Positions 24,170 to 35,420 of a stretch of 46,150 nt of DNA are shown here, piece by piece. The notes beneath the pieces were generated by a model. That model saw only the letters and a list, made by a program, of their open reading frames with translations, did not search any database and was not told the DNA's origin. The stretch covers positions 1-46,150 of the forward strand of contig CDMY01000220.1 in the NCBI GenBank assembly GCA_001179505.1, written 5' to 3'. How positions within the stretch are numbered: the first letter of the stretch is position 1; every line of letters starts with the position of its first letter. Made by a program: the position numbers and the translations under genes. The DNA comes from Vitrella brassicaformis (taxonomy: Eukaryota > Sar > Vitrellaceae).

Positions 24170-24565
24170 GCCGATGAATCGGAATCGGAACAGCTGAGCT
24201 GAAATCGCAACAGCGGGGTTATGAAGATCTTGCAGATCCGCATGCTGTACCACACATCCCTGACCTTCTTAGCTTCTCCTTTCTCTTCTTCTTCTCTCCC
24301 TTCCCCGCGAGCTTAGCAGGTGCTTGTTCCGTGAAACCGCTCTACTCAAGCTCTGGTCTCCGTCAAGCTGCCTTTTGCAGATCTTGCCTGCGTCCTGAAT
24401 GCCGCTGCGGATGTAGAGGAACAGATCCGTGCAAGCAGGGCACCCAGCGCGTGAAACCCTCGATTGTCTTTCGGTGTTCCTTCGGATACAATTGATTGAC
24501 CTTAGCTGTCACTGAACTGACAAGCAGCCGGTTCTTGATTGAGAAAGATTTTGAGACCTCCAAAG
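24170..24565. promoter_or_regulatory. Divergent promoter, KRI1 / Rieske oxygenase
   Basis: 396 bp between start codons. It contains CT-rich tracts (24260-24300) and a minus-oriented TAAGCTCGC motif at 24307-24315. Confidence 0.45.
24307..24315 (-). promoter_or_regulatory. TAAGCTCGC promoter motif (reverse)
   Basis: Reverse-complement copy of the recurring motif, about 138 bp upstream of the KRI1 start. Confidence 0.4.
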
Positions 24566-25640
24566 ATGGCACCTCCGGCAGCCCTGGGCCAGGTGCGTCT
24601 GCTGTTCTGAACTGACACACGACACGAGGCGGGACATCCACACGCTGTATGTTTCTCTGTGTGATCATGCATTGATTGATTGATTCCTCCAATGCAGGCA
24701 CTTCCCGGCCCTTTGGTGACAGAGGAGCCTCTCTTCGGCATCAGCCACATCAGCACTGAAGTGGTACGCCTTGACCCTGCTACATGCCATACATCCTATG
24801 CCATGCACCCGTCTCTGGCTTCTCTCGCTCTGTGTGTGTGTTTCATTCAGAGGAATGTGTGGTACCCGATCGCTGTTGAGCATGAGGTGCCGCGAAAGAG
24901 CGCGACGACCCGGCCCATTGGCACCCGGCTGCTTGGGGAGCCCATAGCCATCTTCAGGGACGAGCACAACGTCGTGCGCTGCCTGGCCGACAGATGCCCG
25001 CACAAGAACGGTCCGTCACGGTGGTAGCACGGAAACACATCCCTGCGTGTTGCCCGCCTGCCTGGCTGCAGCCAAGTTGTCTGTTGGGCGCGTTATGGAT
25101 GGGAAGCTCGAGTGCTTCTATCACGGCTGGCAGTTTGATAGCAAGACGGGCGAGGTCGACCACATCCCCTTCCTGCTGCCTGACAAACAGATACCCCCAC
25201 AGGCTAAGAGCAAGGTCTATCCGTGTGTGGAAAAGTACCATCTCATCTGGGTGTGGCCAGGTCAGACAGACAGAGACGACAGACAGACAGGCCCTTCAAC
25301 CGGCCGGGCACTTTGTGACTGACAGCCTGGATGGATGTGGTGTGCAATCAGGTGATGTTGACAAGGCCGACGAGAGTTTGATTCCCTGCTACCCTGAGTG
25401 GCTCGACAGCAAGCTCAACTTCTGGGGCCAGACGACCGAGATGCCAGTGGACCATGCCCTCTGGGTAGAGAACCTCATGGATCTGGCGCACACGCCATTC
25501 GTGCATGACGGCCAGTTCGCCAGGCGGTCGCAGGGGAAGCCACTTCGCTACGACACGAGAGCGACCAAGATCGGCCTCAAGGTGAGATCGGCACCAGATG
25601 GGCGAGGGAGGGTCCTGCTTCCTCAAGGCGGCTTTCATTC

Positions 25641-25710
<70 letters not shown>

Positions 25711-26767
25711 TATCAGGCCGACGTTGAGTTCATCGGTGCTGCGAAGCGCGACCCCAAGCAGGCGACGGAGTGGGTGGCGCCCTGTACCAGCATTGTCCGC
25801 ATCAACTTCCCGTCTGGCCGATTCCTCCACATCTTCTTCTACTCCATCCCAATGGGTAATGATACACACATAACATGCGTCTGTCTACCTGCAGCACCAT
25901 GCTCACTCTTGCGTGGTATGCTATGCGTGTGTGCACTGCAGCGCCCGGAATGACCCGGTTTGTGACGACGTTCTATAGGGACTGGGGTCATACTCTCAGT
26001 TGGATGGGTCGACTCGTCACGCACACGCCCCTCCGACACATGGCGTTCCTCGCCAGCTCCGCAGTGCAATTCCAGGACATGATCGCTGTAAGCGACACAC
26101 ACACCGACCGCACCGTCAGTCATGAGTGTTGGTCATGGATGCTTGTGTGTCGGTTCGGTTGCCGCTGCTGTCGTCAGATGACGTCACAGACACGCAACAT
26201 GAAGGAGGGGGCACCATCCCTGTCTGTGCCCATACAGGTCAGCCGGCCAGCAAGGCAACGACGGCAGGCGCCATGGTTGGTTGATGTGTGTTCCTCCCCG
26301 TGCCCTGCCCGTCTGTGGTGTGGTTCTTCCCATCCCATCATGCAGTGTGACGAGATGGCGCTCATGTACCGACGATGGTATCAGAAGGCTTTCATGAAAG
26401 ACGTCTGGTGGAAGGGGTAAGTACACACACGCACACACACACACACATGCATGTGTGTGGGATATGCGTCAGTCACGTCTGTGTCCATCCTGCACTGTCC
26501 ATCAGTTGGACCGGCGATTTGGACATCGAGGACCTCACCGAGTCCGTCGGCCACTCGTGCTTCGGGGCCGACTCATGCGGCCAGTACGAGCGCGACATCT
26601 CCCGTGCACACAACGCCCAGCCATATGTGGAGCGGTGGGCCTTTCTGCACCACAAGGCGGACCCTTTCAAGCCATCGTGGGCTGGGCAGGCGGCCCTTGT
26701 GCTGTCTGCCGGCGCTATTGGGGCGCTGGGGGCGGTGGTGGCCGTGCGGATGGCCAAGGCTGCTTAG
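24566..26767 (+). CDS. Rieske non-haem iron oxygenase, PAO/TIC55-like
   Basis: Ten exons. ATG at 24566 (MAPPAALGQ) is followed by NVWYPIAVEHEVP, the opening of the pheophorbide a oxygenase/chlorophyllide a oxygenase/TIC55 group. The Rieske 2Fe-2S ligands are CPHKN (exon 3) and CFYHGW (exon 4), the C-x-H and C-x2-H pair. The mononuclear iron site is ENLMDLAHTPFVH (about 25470-25508), with Asp and two His spaced as in PAO. A C-terminal hydrophobic helix (ALVLSAGAIGALGAVVAV) would anchor it in a membrane. Such enzymes use ferredoxin-fed electrons to oxygenate tetrapyrroles or act at the plastid envelope. No signal or transit peptide is obvious at the N-terminus, which is odd for a complex plastid. 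The substrate is not predictable. Confidence 0.85.
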
Positions 26768-26805
26768 ACGGATAGATGGCTGGATGGATGTGTCCGTGGT
26801 GTGCT

Positions 26806-26871
26806 GCCGTTAATGCAGCCAGGCTGCACTGACGGACGGCCGTTAATGCAGCCAGGCTGCACTGACGGACG
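26806..26871. repeat. Two perfect tandem 33-bp units, each with a hairpin
   Basis: Units 26806-26838 and 26839-26871 are identical. Each holds TGCAGCC-A-GGCTGCA (26814-26828 and 26847-26861), a 7-bp inverted repeat around one base, flanked by CCGT and ACGG that could extend the stem. They lie 39 bp after the Rieske stop codon, so within its probable 3' UTR. Confidence 0.9.
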
Positions 26872-27985
26872 GACGTGGCAGTGACGATGAACGGAAGAAA
26901 GCCTTTCATGCTATGTGGTGTGTTGTGTTGTGTACTGGATAGTGCGCTACCTGCCATTTGCCGTGCTGATCTATCTGCCTTTTTCGTTGATGCGGACTGA
27001 CTGGCTGATGGATGGCATACACACATGCATTCATAGTGTACCTTATGCCATTTTCCTGGAGACCATTATCCACTCTTTCGCACAGACTCGCCGACATGCG
27101 TGCACTGCACGTGGTGTATACTGACTGCGGTGCCATACGGCATACTGCCTGATACATACCCGGCCCGAACTGTGCTCATCCCTCATCTTTTTGAAGGCCA
27201 GACCAGGGCAGTGAGTTAGTGGCGTGTTTGTGGATGTGTGTGTGTTGACGCCACTGACTAATTCATTTGAACACGTCGACACATGGACACGTTGAGCGCG
27301 TGGATGGCTGGATGGGTGGATGGCTCATGTGCGTGCGGTGACGGACTCTCAGAGAAGACAAGATGCTGTGGTGTGCGTCAAAATATCGAGTAGCATGTCA
27401 TTGATTGAAGTACTGAGTGAGTCAGTGGCACACCCCCGTCTGTCGACACCCAGCCACGTCTCTCTCTCTCTCATGACCGTCAAAGTATACGTACAGCAAA
27501 CTGTTCAAATGCATTACCATACGTCAAGGCGAAGGGACTGCGATAAAAAGCACAAACCAACCGAGTAAGAAGCAGCTAGCGGAGGAAAGGGCCAGGCCAC
27601 GCAAAGCGATCTAGCCTGCCTGATGCAACAATATCTTCATTCCATGCAGTCGCCCATCCCTCGACGACTGGAATGGGAGTGAGCAAGCGATTCTGCATAC
27701 ACGAGAGAGGTGGGACGGACAAGACATGGTCATGGGTGGACACACGGGGCACACAGATGGACAGACACATGACCAACATCCCACCGCATGAATAAAACAC
27801 TGCCGCACAGCTCTAGCTACGACGCCGCTCACGGCAACAACACTTCTCACTAAGACGATCGACCAACAAACACCTACACTGTAAGAAGACACTGTAACAA
27901 TCACATCACACCACATCACATCACAACCGTGCTTCCCATCACGCCATGGGTCTTGTCCACCAATCGGACGGGCGAAAAAATGCTG
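26872..27985. other. Convergent intergenic region
   Basis: Between the 3' ends of the Rieske gene and the small minus-strand gene. It contains (GGAT)n near 27300-27325 and CACATCA repeats near 27900-27925. No convincing exon seen. Confidence 0.55.
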
Positions 27986-28351
27986 TCACTTGTTGTTGTC
28001 GGGGTGGTAGCGTGGATTCTGCTCAGGCGGCGTGTGCTTCTCTGCAAACAAACAAACACACACACACACACATTGCAAACACCAAATACGAGCATTGAGC
28101 ATGTTCTCTCTCCCGCCCGCACCATGAACAATCTTGTCCTCCTTGTCGAATACTCGGAAGTCCGTCGAGCCATCTTCGTTCTGCTTGAACCGGCTCTCGG
28201 TCCTGCCCTCCGCGTTCTTGTTGTCGTACTCGAACTCGCCTCCGGCTGCTTTGCCAGGGCCGTGGTGGATCCAGTCGTTGCCTTGCTTGTTGGTGCCCTC
28301 GCGTTTCTCGTCTGACACGCGGGGAGGCTTGCTCGGCTCCTGACTCGACAT
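27986..28351 (-). CDS. Small hydrophilic protein of unknown function
   Basis: Two exons joined in phase 1. It starts MSSQEPSKPPRVSDEKREG at 28351 and the last exon is EKHTPPEQNPRYHPDNNK with TGA at 27986. The protein is about 95 residues, highly charged, with GNDWIHHGPGKAAGGEFEYD and RFKQNEDGSTDFRVFD. It has no signal peptide, membrane segment or cysteine. The composition suggests a mostly disordered soluble protein. I do not recognise a family. Divergent from the AP2 gene. Confidence 0.6.
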   Translation of the reverse strand: MSSQEPSKPPRVSDEKREGTNKQGNDWIHHGPGKAAGGEFEYDNKNAEGRTESRFKQNEDGSTDFRVFDKEDKIVHGAGGRENMLNARIWCLQCVCVCVCLFAEKHTPPEQNPRYHPDNNK

Positions 28352-28394
28352 CTCTGCCAGCAGCGGTGGCGGTTTTGGGCATGCCCTAAACGAT

Positions 28395-28403
28395 CAAGCT
28401 CGC
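28395..28403 (+). promoter_or_regulatory. CAAGCTCGC promoter motif
   Basis: Copy of the recurring motif, close to the start of the small minus-strand gene. Confidence 0.4.
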
Positions 28404-28616
28404 AAGCGTCGCTGCGTGAAACAGCCTCTGTTCGCGTCTTCTTCCCCGTTCCGACGTGCGCAGTTGATGCTGAGAAGGTAGTCTGGCGGCTGAAAACCCA
28501 AAACAATGCGGTAGAAGCGCGAAAAGCCGCCACTGGGTCACAATGCGCAGCTCCGGGCATCGTTGATGCGTTGTGTGGCGTGGGCGGCTTGTGGTGTGTC
28601 TCACAGGTGCGGTACT

Positions 28617-28659
28617 GCTTGGATAGCTCAACGGTAGTACGTGCGGACTTGGATTCCGC
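28617..28659 (+). other. tRNA-like 5' half without T arm
   Basis: TAGCTCAACGGTAGTACG (28624-28641) matches a tRNA D-arm/A-box. It is followed directly by a 5-bp anticodon-like stem GCGGA/TCCGC (28643-28647, 28655-28659) around a 7-nt loop CTTGGAT with T at the U33 position, giving a UGG anticodon if real. No B-box or T arm and no matching acceptor strand follow, so this is at most a truncated or degenerate tRNA. Confidence 0.35.
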
Positions 28660-28863
28660 CAAGGTGAGGCGGGAGGAAGGACGAGAGGATGAGGCAGCAG
28701 CAAGAGCTGAGGGGGCGTGTTGACACGTAGCGACGTTCACAGAGGGTCCATCAGACGCCTCCCGCACCCCTGAGCACCTCCTGTTGTGTTATGATGGTCA
28801 GGCCGTTACCCACCCTCCTACGGCGTGAGGGGAGGCAGTGGGCGCCCTTTCTGCTGTGGCCCT

Positions 28864-31294
28864 ATGAGTTCCCTGGCGCCAGGCTCTGCCTGCGGCCCCT
28901 CCCGCACCCGATCCCGCCGTCCCCTGGTCCCCACTCGGTATTTGGATTTCGAGTGCGCCACGGCCGCTCTGCAGGAGGGTGACGATAACCTTAAGGGCGG
29001 TGGTGAGGACGAGGAGGTGGTGACCAAGGAGGAGCTGATGGCGGCCGAGGCTGAGGAAGAGGAGGAGGGCGGCAAGTCGCCCGTCAGGGGCACTGACGAG
29101 GCCAAGAGCACCATATACGGCGTCTACTTCCATGAGCAGAAACACGTACGTACAGTACAGTACAGGGAGGCAGGCATGGGAGAGATGAGGGTACCCATGA
29201 GCTGGGCGGAAGGGATGGGCATGTGTGGCTGTTGTCTTGTGTTGTCTGTGTTGTGTCTGCAGGAGTGGCGGGCCCGATACATAGATGGGTGTGGCGATCG
29301 CAGGATGAAAACGTTCTCAACGAATGTATACACACACCACACCGCACCCACGCATCCACACGCAACACACACCCATCCCTGTCTGTCTGTCTGTCTGTCT
29401 GTGGTTCAGAAATACGGTTTTGCCGAGGCCAAGCGTCTGGCTGAGTCGTGGGTCAAGGACTACGGGAGGAGCCTCCCGGACCCCAACACGTCCCGCAAGG
29501 CCAACCCCAAGCGCCGCAAGCACGGCAAGTCCGGCGGAGCCTCACGCAGATCCAGGGCCGCACTCGCACTCGCCGCCCAGCCCCCTCCCGCCACCACGGC
29601 GTCGCCTGAGGAGATCGCCCGACTAGACGAGGCGCATAAGTGCGTCAAGGCGCTCGGCCTGGAGCTGTCCGCCGACCAGGTGGAGAAGGCGCTGAGGGAG
29701 GGCCTAGACTTCCAGATCCTCATCGAGCAGCGGGCTCGCGGGGCCGTCAAGACCGACCTAGATGACACCACTGCGCCGGGTTCAAGCGAGGGCAGCGGCA
29801 ACACCCAGACTGATAACGAGATGATGGTCGAGAACCAGAGCAACAGCAACGACGAGTCTGGCGGCGGCAAGGAGGGCAACGGCCTGCCCCCGCGGCAGCG
29901 CCTCCTCCCCCTGCTCAAGCAGGGCAGCAGCGAGGGGCTGTCGACCATCGGCGGCCGCACGGCTGCCCTCATGGCCACAGAGACCCTCATGTCGTCTCGT
30001 AGTGCTGGTGCCAAGGAGGACCTGCTCATGGGAGGGGCGGCCAACGGCCGACACGACCACGAGTCGAATAGCCCTAACGTGCTCGCCAACGCGCCCCTGC
30101 TGTGCCCGTCATCCCCGCCCGGCAACACGACCGAAGACATCTCGCCCTCCAGCGGCATGGGCCGGCTCTCGTCGGCCCCCCCACTAGACGCCGTGCAGCA
30201 GCATGGCGGTGGTAGCACTAATTGGCGGTGTGGCAAGGGGGAGGGGGAGGGCTGCGGTGAGGGCGAGGGTGCAGGAGGTGAGGAGATGATGTGCTCGTTC
30301 AAGCACAAGTGGACGGACCTGGTGGATAACGGGGGCGTTGGCGTGCCCGAGGGCGGCATGAGCCCGTCCAAGCTTGCGGCTGCCGATGGTGATGGTGATG
30401 GGAGTAGCGCCAACCCAACGCTCTACCTTAAGGTGCGTGCGTGGGCCACGAGGAAGGGGGATGGATGACACATACATAAGTGGGATTGGCCGGCATGTCG
30501 TCTGTCTGTCTGTCTGTGTGGTTGCCTTGCGTGTGTGCATCATCAATCAGGTTGCTTACATGCACGTCGATACATGCAAGTACCGATACTTCCCCTTAGA
30601 GGTACATTCTCACACGACACAGACCGTGTCATGTGCTTGTAGTGTCCATCCATCCATCCATCCGTCTGTGTGTCAGAGTGGCCGCGAGTCCGTTGGTGTC
30701 GACGCTGCTCGTGCGTTCCACCGCGAGGTAGTGAGCCGCGGGCTGGTCCCGCCGCCCGGGGCGACCAAACGGAACAAACGCAGGCGCGACTGTAAGCGAC
30801 CCGACACAAGAAAGATATGGGTTTGTGGATGTATATGTGTGCGGTGCTGCGTGCGACCACCATGTGCAGCTCTCGAGTCGGGTCACGGTGTGCGTTCGCA
30901 CCGCAAGGGCCGAGCACCTCCCGCCCTAAGGGTGAGCACACACACGCAGACGCATGCGCCCCCTACATGTATATGCCGTGGTTGCGTGTCTCTGTCATTT
31001 GTGCAGCGTGTTAGTTCCGGTTTGACGCAGGACGGCATCACTGAGTTGGACCACGAGATGTCGAGCAGCCCATCGCACCTTCGCCAGTCGCCCCGGTCGT
31101 CCAAGAGGCTGCGGGTAGCCCAGCCCCCCCACACCCAGCCGGAGCCGCTCGACCCAGTCATGGCCGCCGTGCCACCCCGCTGGCGAGACCTCATCGGCAT
31201 GTGCCTCGTCGTCACCGTCAGCTCGGGCGGGCCGTCCGCCACGCGAGTGACGATGCCGCCCCTGCGGCCCGAGATGGTGACGCCCGTCTGTTGA
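28864..31294 (+). CDS. AP2-domain DNA-binding protein
   Basis: Start at 28864 (MSSLAPGSACGPSRTRSRR), the first in-frame ATG of exon 1. The AP2 domain is split over three exons: STIYGVYFHEQKH, EWRARYIDGCGDRRMKTFS, KYGFAEAKRLAESWVKDYG. The WRARY and YGF.EA..LA elements are diagnostic of the three-strand/one-helix fold. A long disordered region rich in S, G, E and N follows. A second block (AYMHVDTCKYRYFPLE, then AARAFHREVVSRGL) may be a degenerate second AP2-like unit. Basic segments (KRNKRRRD, SSKRLRV) may be nuclear signals. AP2 proteins are the main transcription factor family in apicomplexans and relatives. Seven exons, mostly phase 0, TGA at 31294. Target sites are unknown. Confidence 0.8.
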
Positions 31295-33535
31295 CCGACA
31301 GATGGCGGCGTCATCCATCCATTAGTCAGCATAAGCGGCCACCTGTGCAGAAATAGAGGGTGCTGGAGGGGCGATAGAGGGCGGGGGGGGGGCGGGGGGG
31401 TTGATTCCTTTTTGATGATACGATACATGGATGGATGAATGAGTGTGCATGCGTGTCGGTGTTGTGTTGGCGCCTGTGGCCTGGATGGATCCGTGCATAA
31501 TGGCTGACCGGATGGCTGGATGGATGTGTTGCATGTCTTGCCGTGGATTTGTGTGCCTGCGTCTGCCTGCAAGTGTCTGCGTGTTTGTTGCGGCCATCCA
31601 TCAGTGCGGTGGATGGCCGCGGCGCTTCTCTCGCTTCTCTCTGCTGTGACTAACTAACAGAAGGGAAAGAAACCTCCCTTCGTGTTACTCTTTCTGTCTG
31701 CCTGTGGTCTCTCGATCTGCATTGTGAAGCTCCCTGCGTGATTGAATGAGTGGACGGGCAGGGAGGTGGGCGTGGCGTAGAGGCGGGTCTCTGGGTGGGT
31801 CGCAGGCAGCGAGCAGGCGAATAGCCCTCGGTTGATCGCCTCGATAGCTGGGTGCTGGCCAGATGGGTGGAAGGGTGGGTGGGTGGGTGGGTGATGAATC
31901 TTCATTCAAACACATCCCAAGACTCTCTCTCTTTCTCTCTCTGTTGCTCGAGGTAGGCAGAAACATGCCAACCAACCAACGATCTGACTGCAAATGAACC
32001 ATTCACTGAAACACCCTCTCCATGACGAATGTGTGCGTCGCCTGCCTGCCTGCCTGCCCGCTCACTTGCACGTTTGTCTCCTCTAACCTGTCTCCTCTAA
32101 CCTGCCTGATTGATGCTCACCTGATGGATGGACGTGTGTGTGTGTTTTGGCGGTGACGTGATAGCTGCTGCATCTTCTACCTGATGACGACGGCCCATTG
32201 ATATCGATTTCACTTACGACCTGACACAGAAAAAGGCTGTTTGTTGCAGGTAGGTGGGCAAGGGCGTGGCTTAACCGGCAGAGAGGTGATAAGACAGATG
32301 CAGCTGACGTCCACACTTGACTTCCCGACACGCCCTCAGGCACTCGCCCTGCCGACCTGCCTGTCTGCCTGCTTGCCTGCCTGCCTGCCTGCGACATGCA
32401 TCGGTTTTCCGACAGCTGAGTGTCATCCTGGCTTACTGCTGTGTGTGTACGTGTACGTGTATGTTGGTGTGTGCATGAGCGAGAGTGTGTTGAAAAGGGT
32501 GGCTTGGGTTGCATGTCGGCTTTTTTGACTGGCTGAGCGATGCATGGCGAGAGATAGCCTGAACTGGCTTGATCGAACACATGCTGACCGGCATGACACT
32601 CGCACCGCACAGCACACACACACATGAGCAGAGACGTACGTACGGGCGGACACGCCTACTTGCAGTGAGAGCGGACTTGTGAGTAACTCGATGAGTGTTT
32701 TCCTTCATGCGCGTACGTACTCTGCAGATGTGCATGAATCGCAATGGTCCTGACTGCCGTTTGGGTGCGTTGACGCATGGATGGATGGGTGTGTGGGGCG
32801 AATGGATGGATGGATGGATGGATGGATGGACAATGGACGGCTGACTGAGGGTACTATTCGCCGTTTGGTATGCTGGATGGATGGGTGGGTCGTTTGTTTG
32901 TCCCTCTCTTTCGAGTGTCAGCTATTTTTCTCTACTTCATATTGACATACAGACAATCGAAGGGGCTCTTCATGTGTGCGAGACACGGTCGATATGTATG
33001 TATGTCTGTATTTGATGGATTGATTTCAAACGGTCCGACAACATGGAGCGCATTGCAAGCAAATGCAGCCACGACATGAGGAAAAGCAATTGACGCTACA
33101 TGTAAGGCTACAAGGGAATCGGTGAAAAAATGTCAGTACTAGAGGATGTCTATTTGCACCACCAGAAGCGTAAGAGGGATGCCCGTCCAGCCATGAGGAA
33201 AGTAAGTGCAGGAAGGAAACGGCCTCAACAGCTGATAATACGCGTCGATATCAGCTTCTTGCCATCTCGCTTCACGATGGCATCCAGGTGCTTGATAATG
33301 TCTATTTGCACCACCTATATATCCTTTCTTGTAGCCGATGAATGATAGTGCCTGACCAAGTAATCGGTGCCTGGTGCGAACAGCCGGTATTATTGAGTGT
33401 GTCTTCACTCGTATTCGTCGCCGGCAAATTCAGCATTCATCCTGACAAGCAGCCGATAGCCACAATGATGACATACAGGACAGAGAGAAGCATGACTGTG
33501 TGTTTGTCGTGCATGGCTCTGTTGTCTGTGTCAGG
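31295..33535. other. Long intergenic region rich in microsatellites
   Basis: Contains G-rich runs (31381-31398), GGGT repeats (31873-31890), CTGC/TGCC repeats (32040-32060, 32360-32390) and (GGAT)n at 32802-32828. Within 33120-33350 a 17-bp sequence, TGTCTATTTGCACCACC, occurs twice (33147-33163 and 33299-33315). The minus strand there reads VVQIDIIKHLDAIVKRDGKK, which looks like old coding sequence. No complete gene could be built. Confidence 0.5.
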
Positions 33536-34558
33536 TTACTCGACGAAGCCAGTGCATTGATTGGTGTACTTTGGGCATTTCATGTAAACCGCTGTTACTT
33601 CGACAGCGAATGCAGACGATGCTGATGGGTTTCGCGTTGACCTCTGATGAGTGAGACTCAGTGGTGACGTGACCATCGGCGGAGGCGTGGCCGCCCTGTC
33701 CTTTGCCGCTGTGCCGGATACGTCGGATACGGTAACTCTCACCCAGCCTAAGACAGACAGGTATTAACAGAGATATATGGGCAAAGCAATGGTGAACTGA
33801 CTTCCTTCCCCGGTGAACTGACGAGCATGGGTGGTACGGCGAATCCTTTTGCCAAGCTTCTTACACCACTCGTCACAAAAAGGTCAGCTCCTGCCATGCT
33901 CAGTATCGCCTCCAGGGTGAAGTAGAAATGCTGCAGGTACTGGGGGAAGAAGACACCCACTGCTGAGTGCTGGCAAGCGTCTCCCATGTCGATTGTCATA
34001 CACAACACTCAGAGAAGTGAACTGAACAGAAACGGATCCATACCCAGTGATGTTCCTCGTGTGGGTCATGAGGGCTTACGTCGACAAAGCAGGCTGCCAG
34101 CCAAAGGTGATCTGACTGCAAAGACAGAAAGGAAAGGTGCGGGATGGAAGAGAAAGAGCAGCTTAGCTGGTTATTGTTACCAGCACTGTGGTCCTTCACC
34201 GTCGAAGCTGGACATCAGACGCTGCTCGGAGTTGCAAAACGCTGGGACGGCAAGGAAAGGCCCTCTGGTAACTCAGAGAAGAGGACACATGACCCAGATG
34301 TTGAGACGAGGCACGTATGAGAGGCCGAACATTGCTTACCATCTCTTCGGACCCTCGAGTCGTCAAACTCGATAAGCCTCTTATTGTCCTGCATACAGAA
34401 AGAGGTGTTCATTTTATGGTCATATTCATTCATCGCTCTCACGTGTGGGTGGACCATGACGCACTTACAGTGCCTCCTGTTGACCACGTGTGGGGTGCTA
34501 AAATGTCGTACGTGTACGATGAACAAATGAAGCAGACAAGTTCTTGTGGTTTTGTCAT
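33536..34558 (-). CDS. Small protein, possibly FMN-binding split barrel
   Basis: Candidate start MTKPQELVCFICSSYTYD at 34558. Introns have textbook borders (GTAAGT...TATGCAG, GTAAGC..., TTTGCAG...GTAAGC, GTGTAA...TGTCTTAG). Exons read DNKRLIEFDDSRVRRD, then LCMTIDMGDACQHSAVGV/FFPQYLQHFYF, and finally WVRVTVSDVSGTAAKD...AVYMKCPKYTNQC, ending TAA at 33536. The VGV-FF and late CPKY elements recall pyridoxamine-5'-phosphate-oxidase-like split barrels, but the match is weak. The second exon join is uncertain because two acceptors are possible near 34100 and 34260. These introns lack the TG repeats seen elsewhere. Confidence 0.4.
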
Positions 34559-34849
34559 TTGGGTTTTCTGGTCTTCAACGCTATTGCCTGAGATACCGAG
34601 GCATATTGAGGACAGCACGTTGACACTTTAGGCAACACACACAGAGGACAGCTGGCTGGCAAAAACTGAGAGGCCCAATGACCCTGTAAACACATAGTGT
34701 CCCACGCGTTTTACTGTCTTACTGCCAAACGGTGGCCAGCGATTTTGTGAAGCTGTCCCTGTTTTCTTCGTTGCCTCTTTGCTTGCTGAAGTGCTGTGGC
34801 GCCGCCGAAATAAAGAAGTAAGTGTTGAGGGATCGGATAGCAAACAAGT

Positions 34850-35376
34850 TCAAGACCGCGACTGGCAGTGACACACAAAAGAGGAGATCCCTAAAAGAAA
34901 ACGAATGGCTGAAGGCCATCTCATGGCTTTCTCACGGTGATGTGGGCCGTTTTTTATGGCCAGCAGAGACGGGACCACCTTGGCGCCGTGCTTCTCAGGG
35001 CTCTTCAGCTGGTTGTCCTTGTTGCTGACGGCGATGCGGGCCAGAAGGAGACTGGCGTCCTCCTCGAGTTCCTCATTCAAAGCAGCAGGCAGGAGCTTGT
35101 CCAAGGCCTGTCGCAAGGCCACGGCCTCTGGCTGCTGACTGGCCGACGGCTCCGTGGTCTTTTGCTCCTCGTTCATCACCGCACGCAAGACGTCCAGCTG
35201 CCGGTTCACCATCTGGTTGGGGTCCCTGTCGTTCTCCACGCGAGGCATGAGCTACACCAGCAAGACGTGAAGGGACAACATTCCCGTTCCTTCCATGTAT
35301 TAAGCGTGGATACCTTGTCTAGGTTGTGTACGATGGCCGGGTACTCCGTCTCGGCGAGAGTCTGCCTGTTGCTGGC
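34850..35376 (-). CDS. 3' part of a helical protein gene, upstream exons lost
   Basis: Exon ASNRQTLAETEYPAIVHNLDK (35314-35376) joins in phase 0 to the exon LMPRVENDRDPNQMVNRQLD...ALDKLLPAALNEELEEDASL..., and then to a short last exon ending near 34850. It is strongly helical, with a leucine pattern like armadillo repeats, but no family is certain. Upstream exons fall in the repeats and the run of Ns that follows, so the start is missing from the assembly. The end of the large exon (NKDNQLKSPEKHGAKV...) is nearly repeated at 36380-36470. Confidence 0.5.
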
Positions 35377-35420
35377 CTGCACAGCCCCAAACAACCAATC
35401 ACCCCCACCGGCAACCGACG

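Larger units (their letters stand above)
28352..28863. promoter_or_regulatory. Divergent promoter, small protein / AP2 gene
   Basis: 512 bp between start codons. A CAAGCTCGC motif sits at 28395-28403, 44 bp from the small-protein ATG. It also contains a tRNA-like segment at 28617-28659. Confidence 0.4.

Noticed and set aside
23402-24202. Plus-strand open frame of about 266 codons
   Set aside because: Exactly antisense to KRI1 exon 1. Its leucine-rich composition mirrors the acidic/lysine codons of the real gene.
28617-28659. Functional tRNA-Pro(UGG) gene
   Set aside because: No T arm, B-box or closing acceptor stem. Kept only as a tRNA-like fragment.
29460-30413. Minus-strand open frame of about 317 codons
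   Set aside because: Antisense to the large AP2-gene exon; low-complexity S/P-rich composition and no splice context.
30184-30546. Long minus-strand frames crossing the AP2 gene's fourth intron
   Set aside because: They run through a clear GT-AG intron and have no initiation or splice context of their own.
32802-32828. (GGAT)n as telomeric sequence
   Set aside because: Does not match TTTAGGG-type telomere repeats and sits between genes; the same unit occurs at many internal sites.
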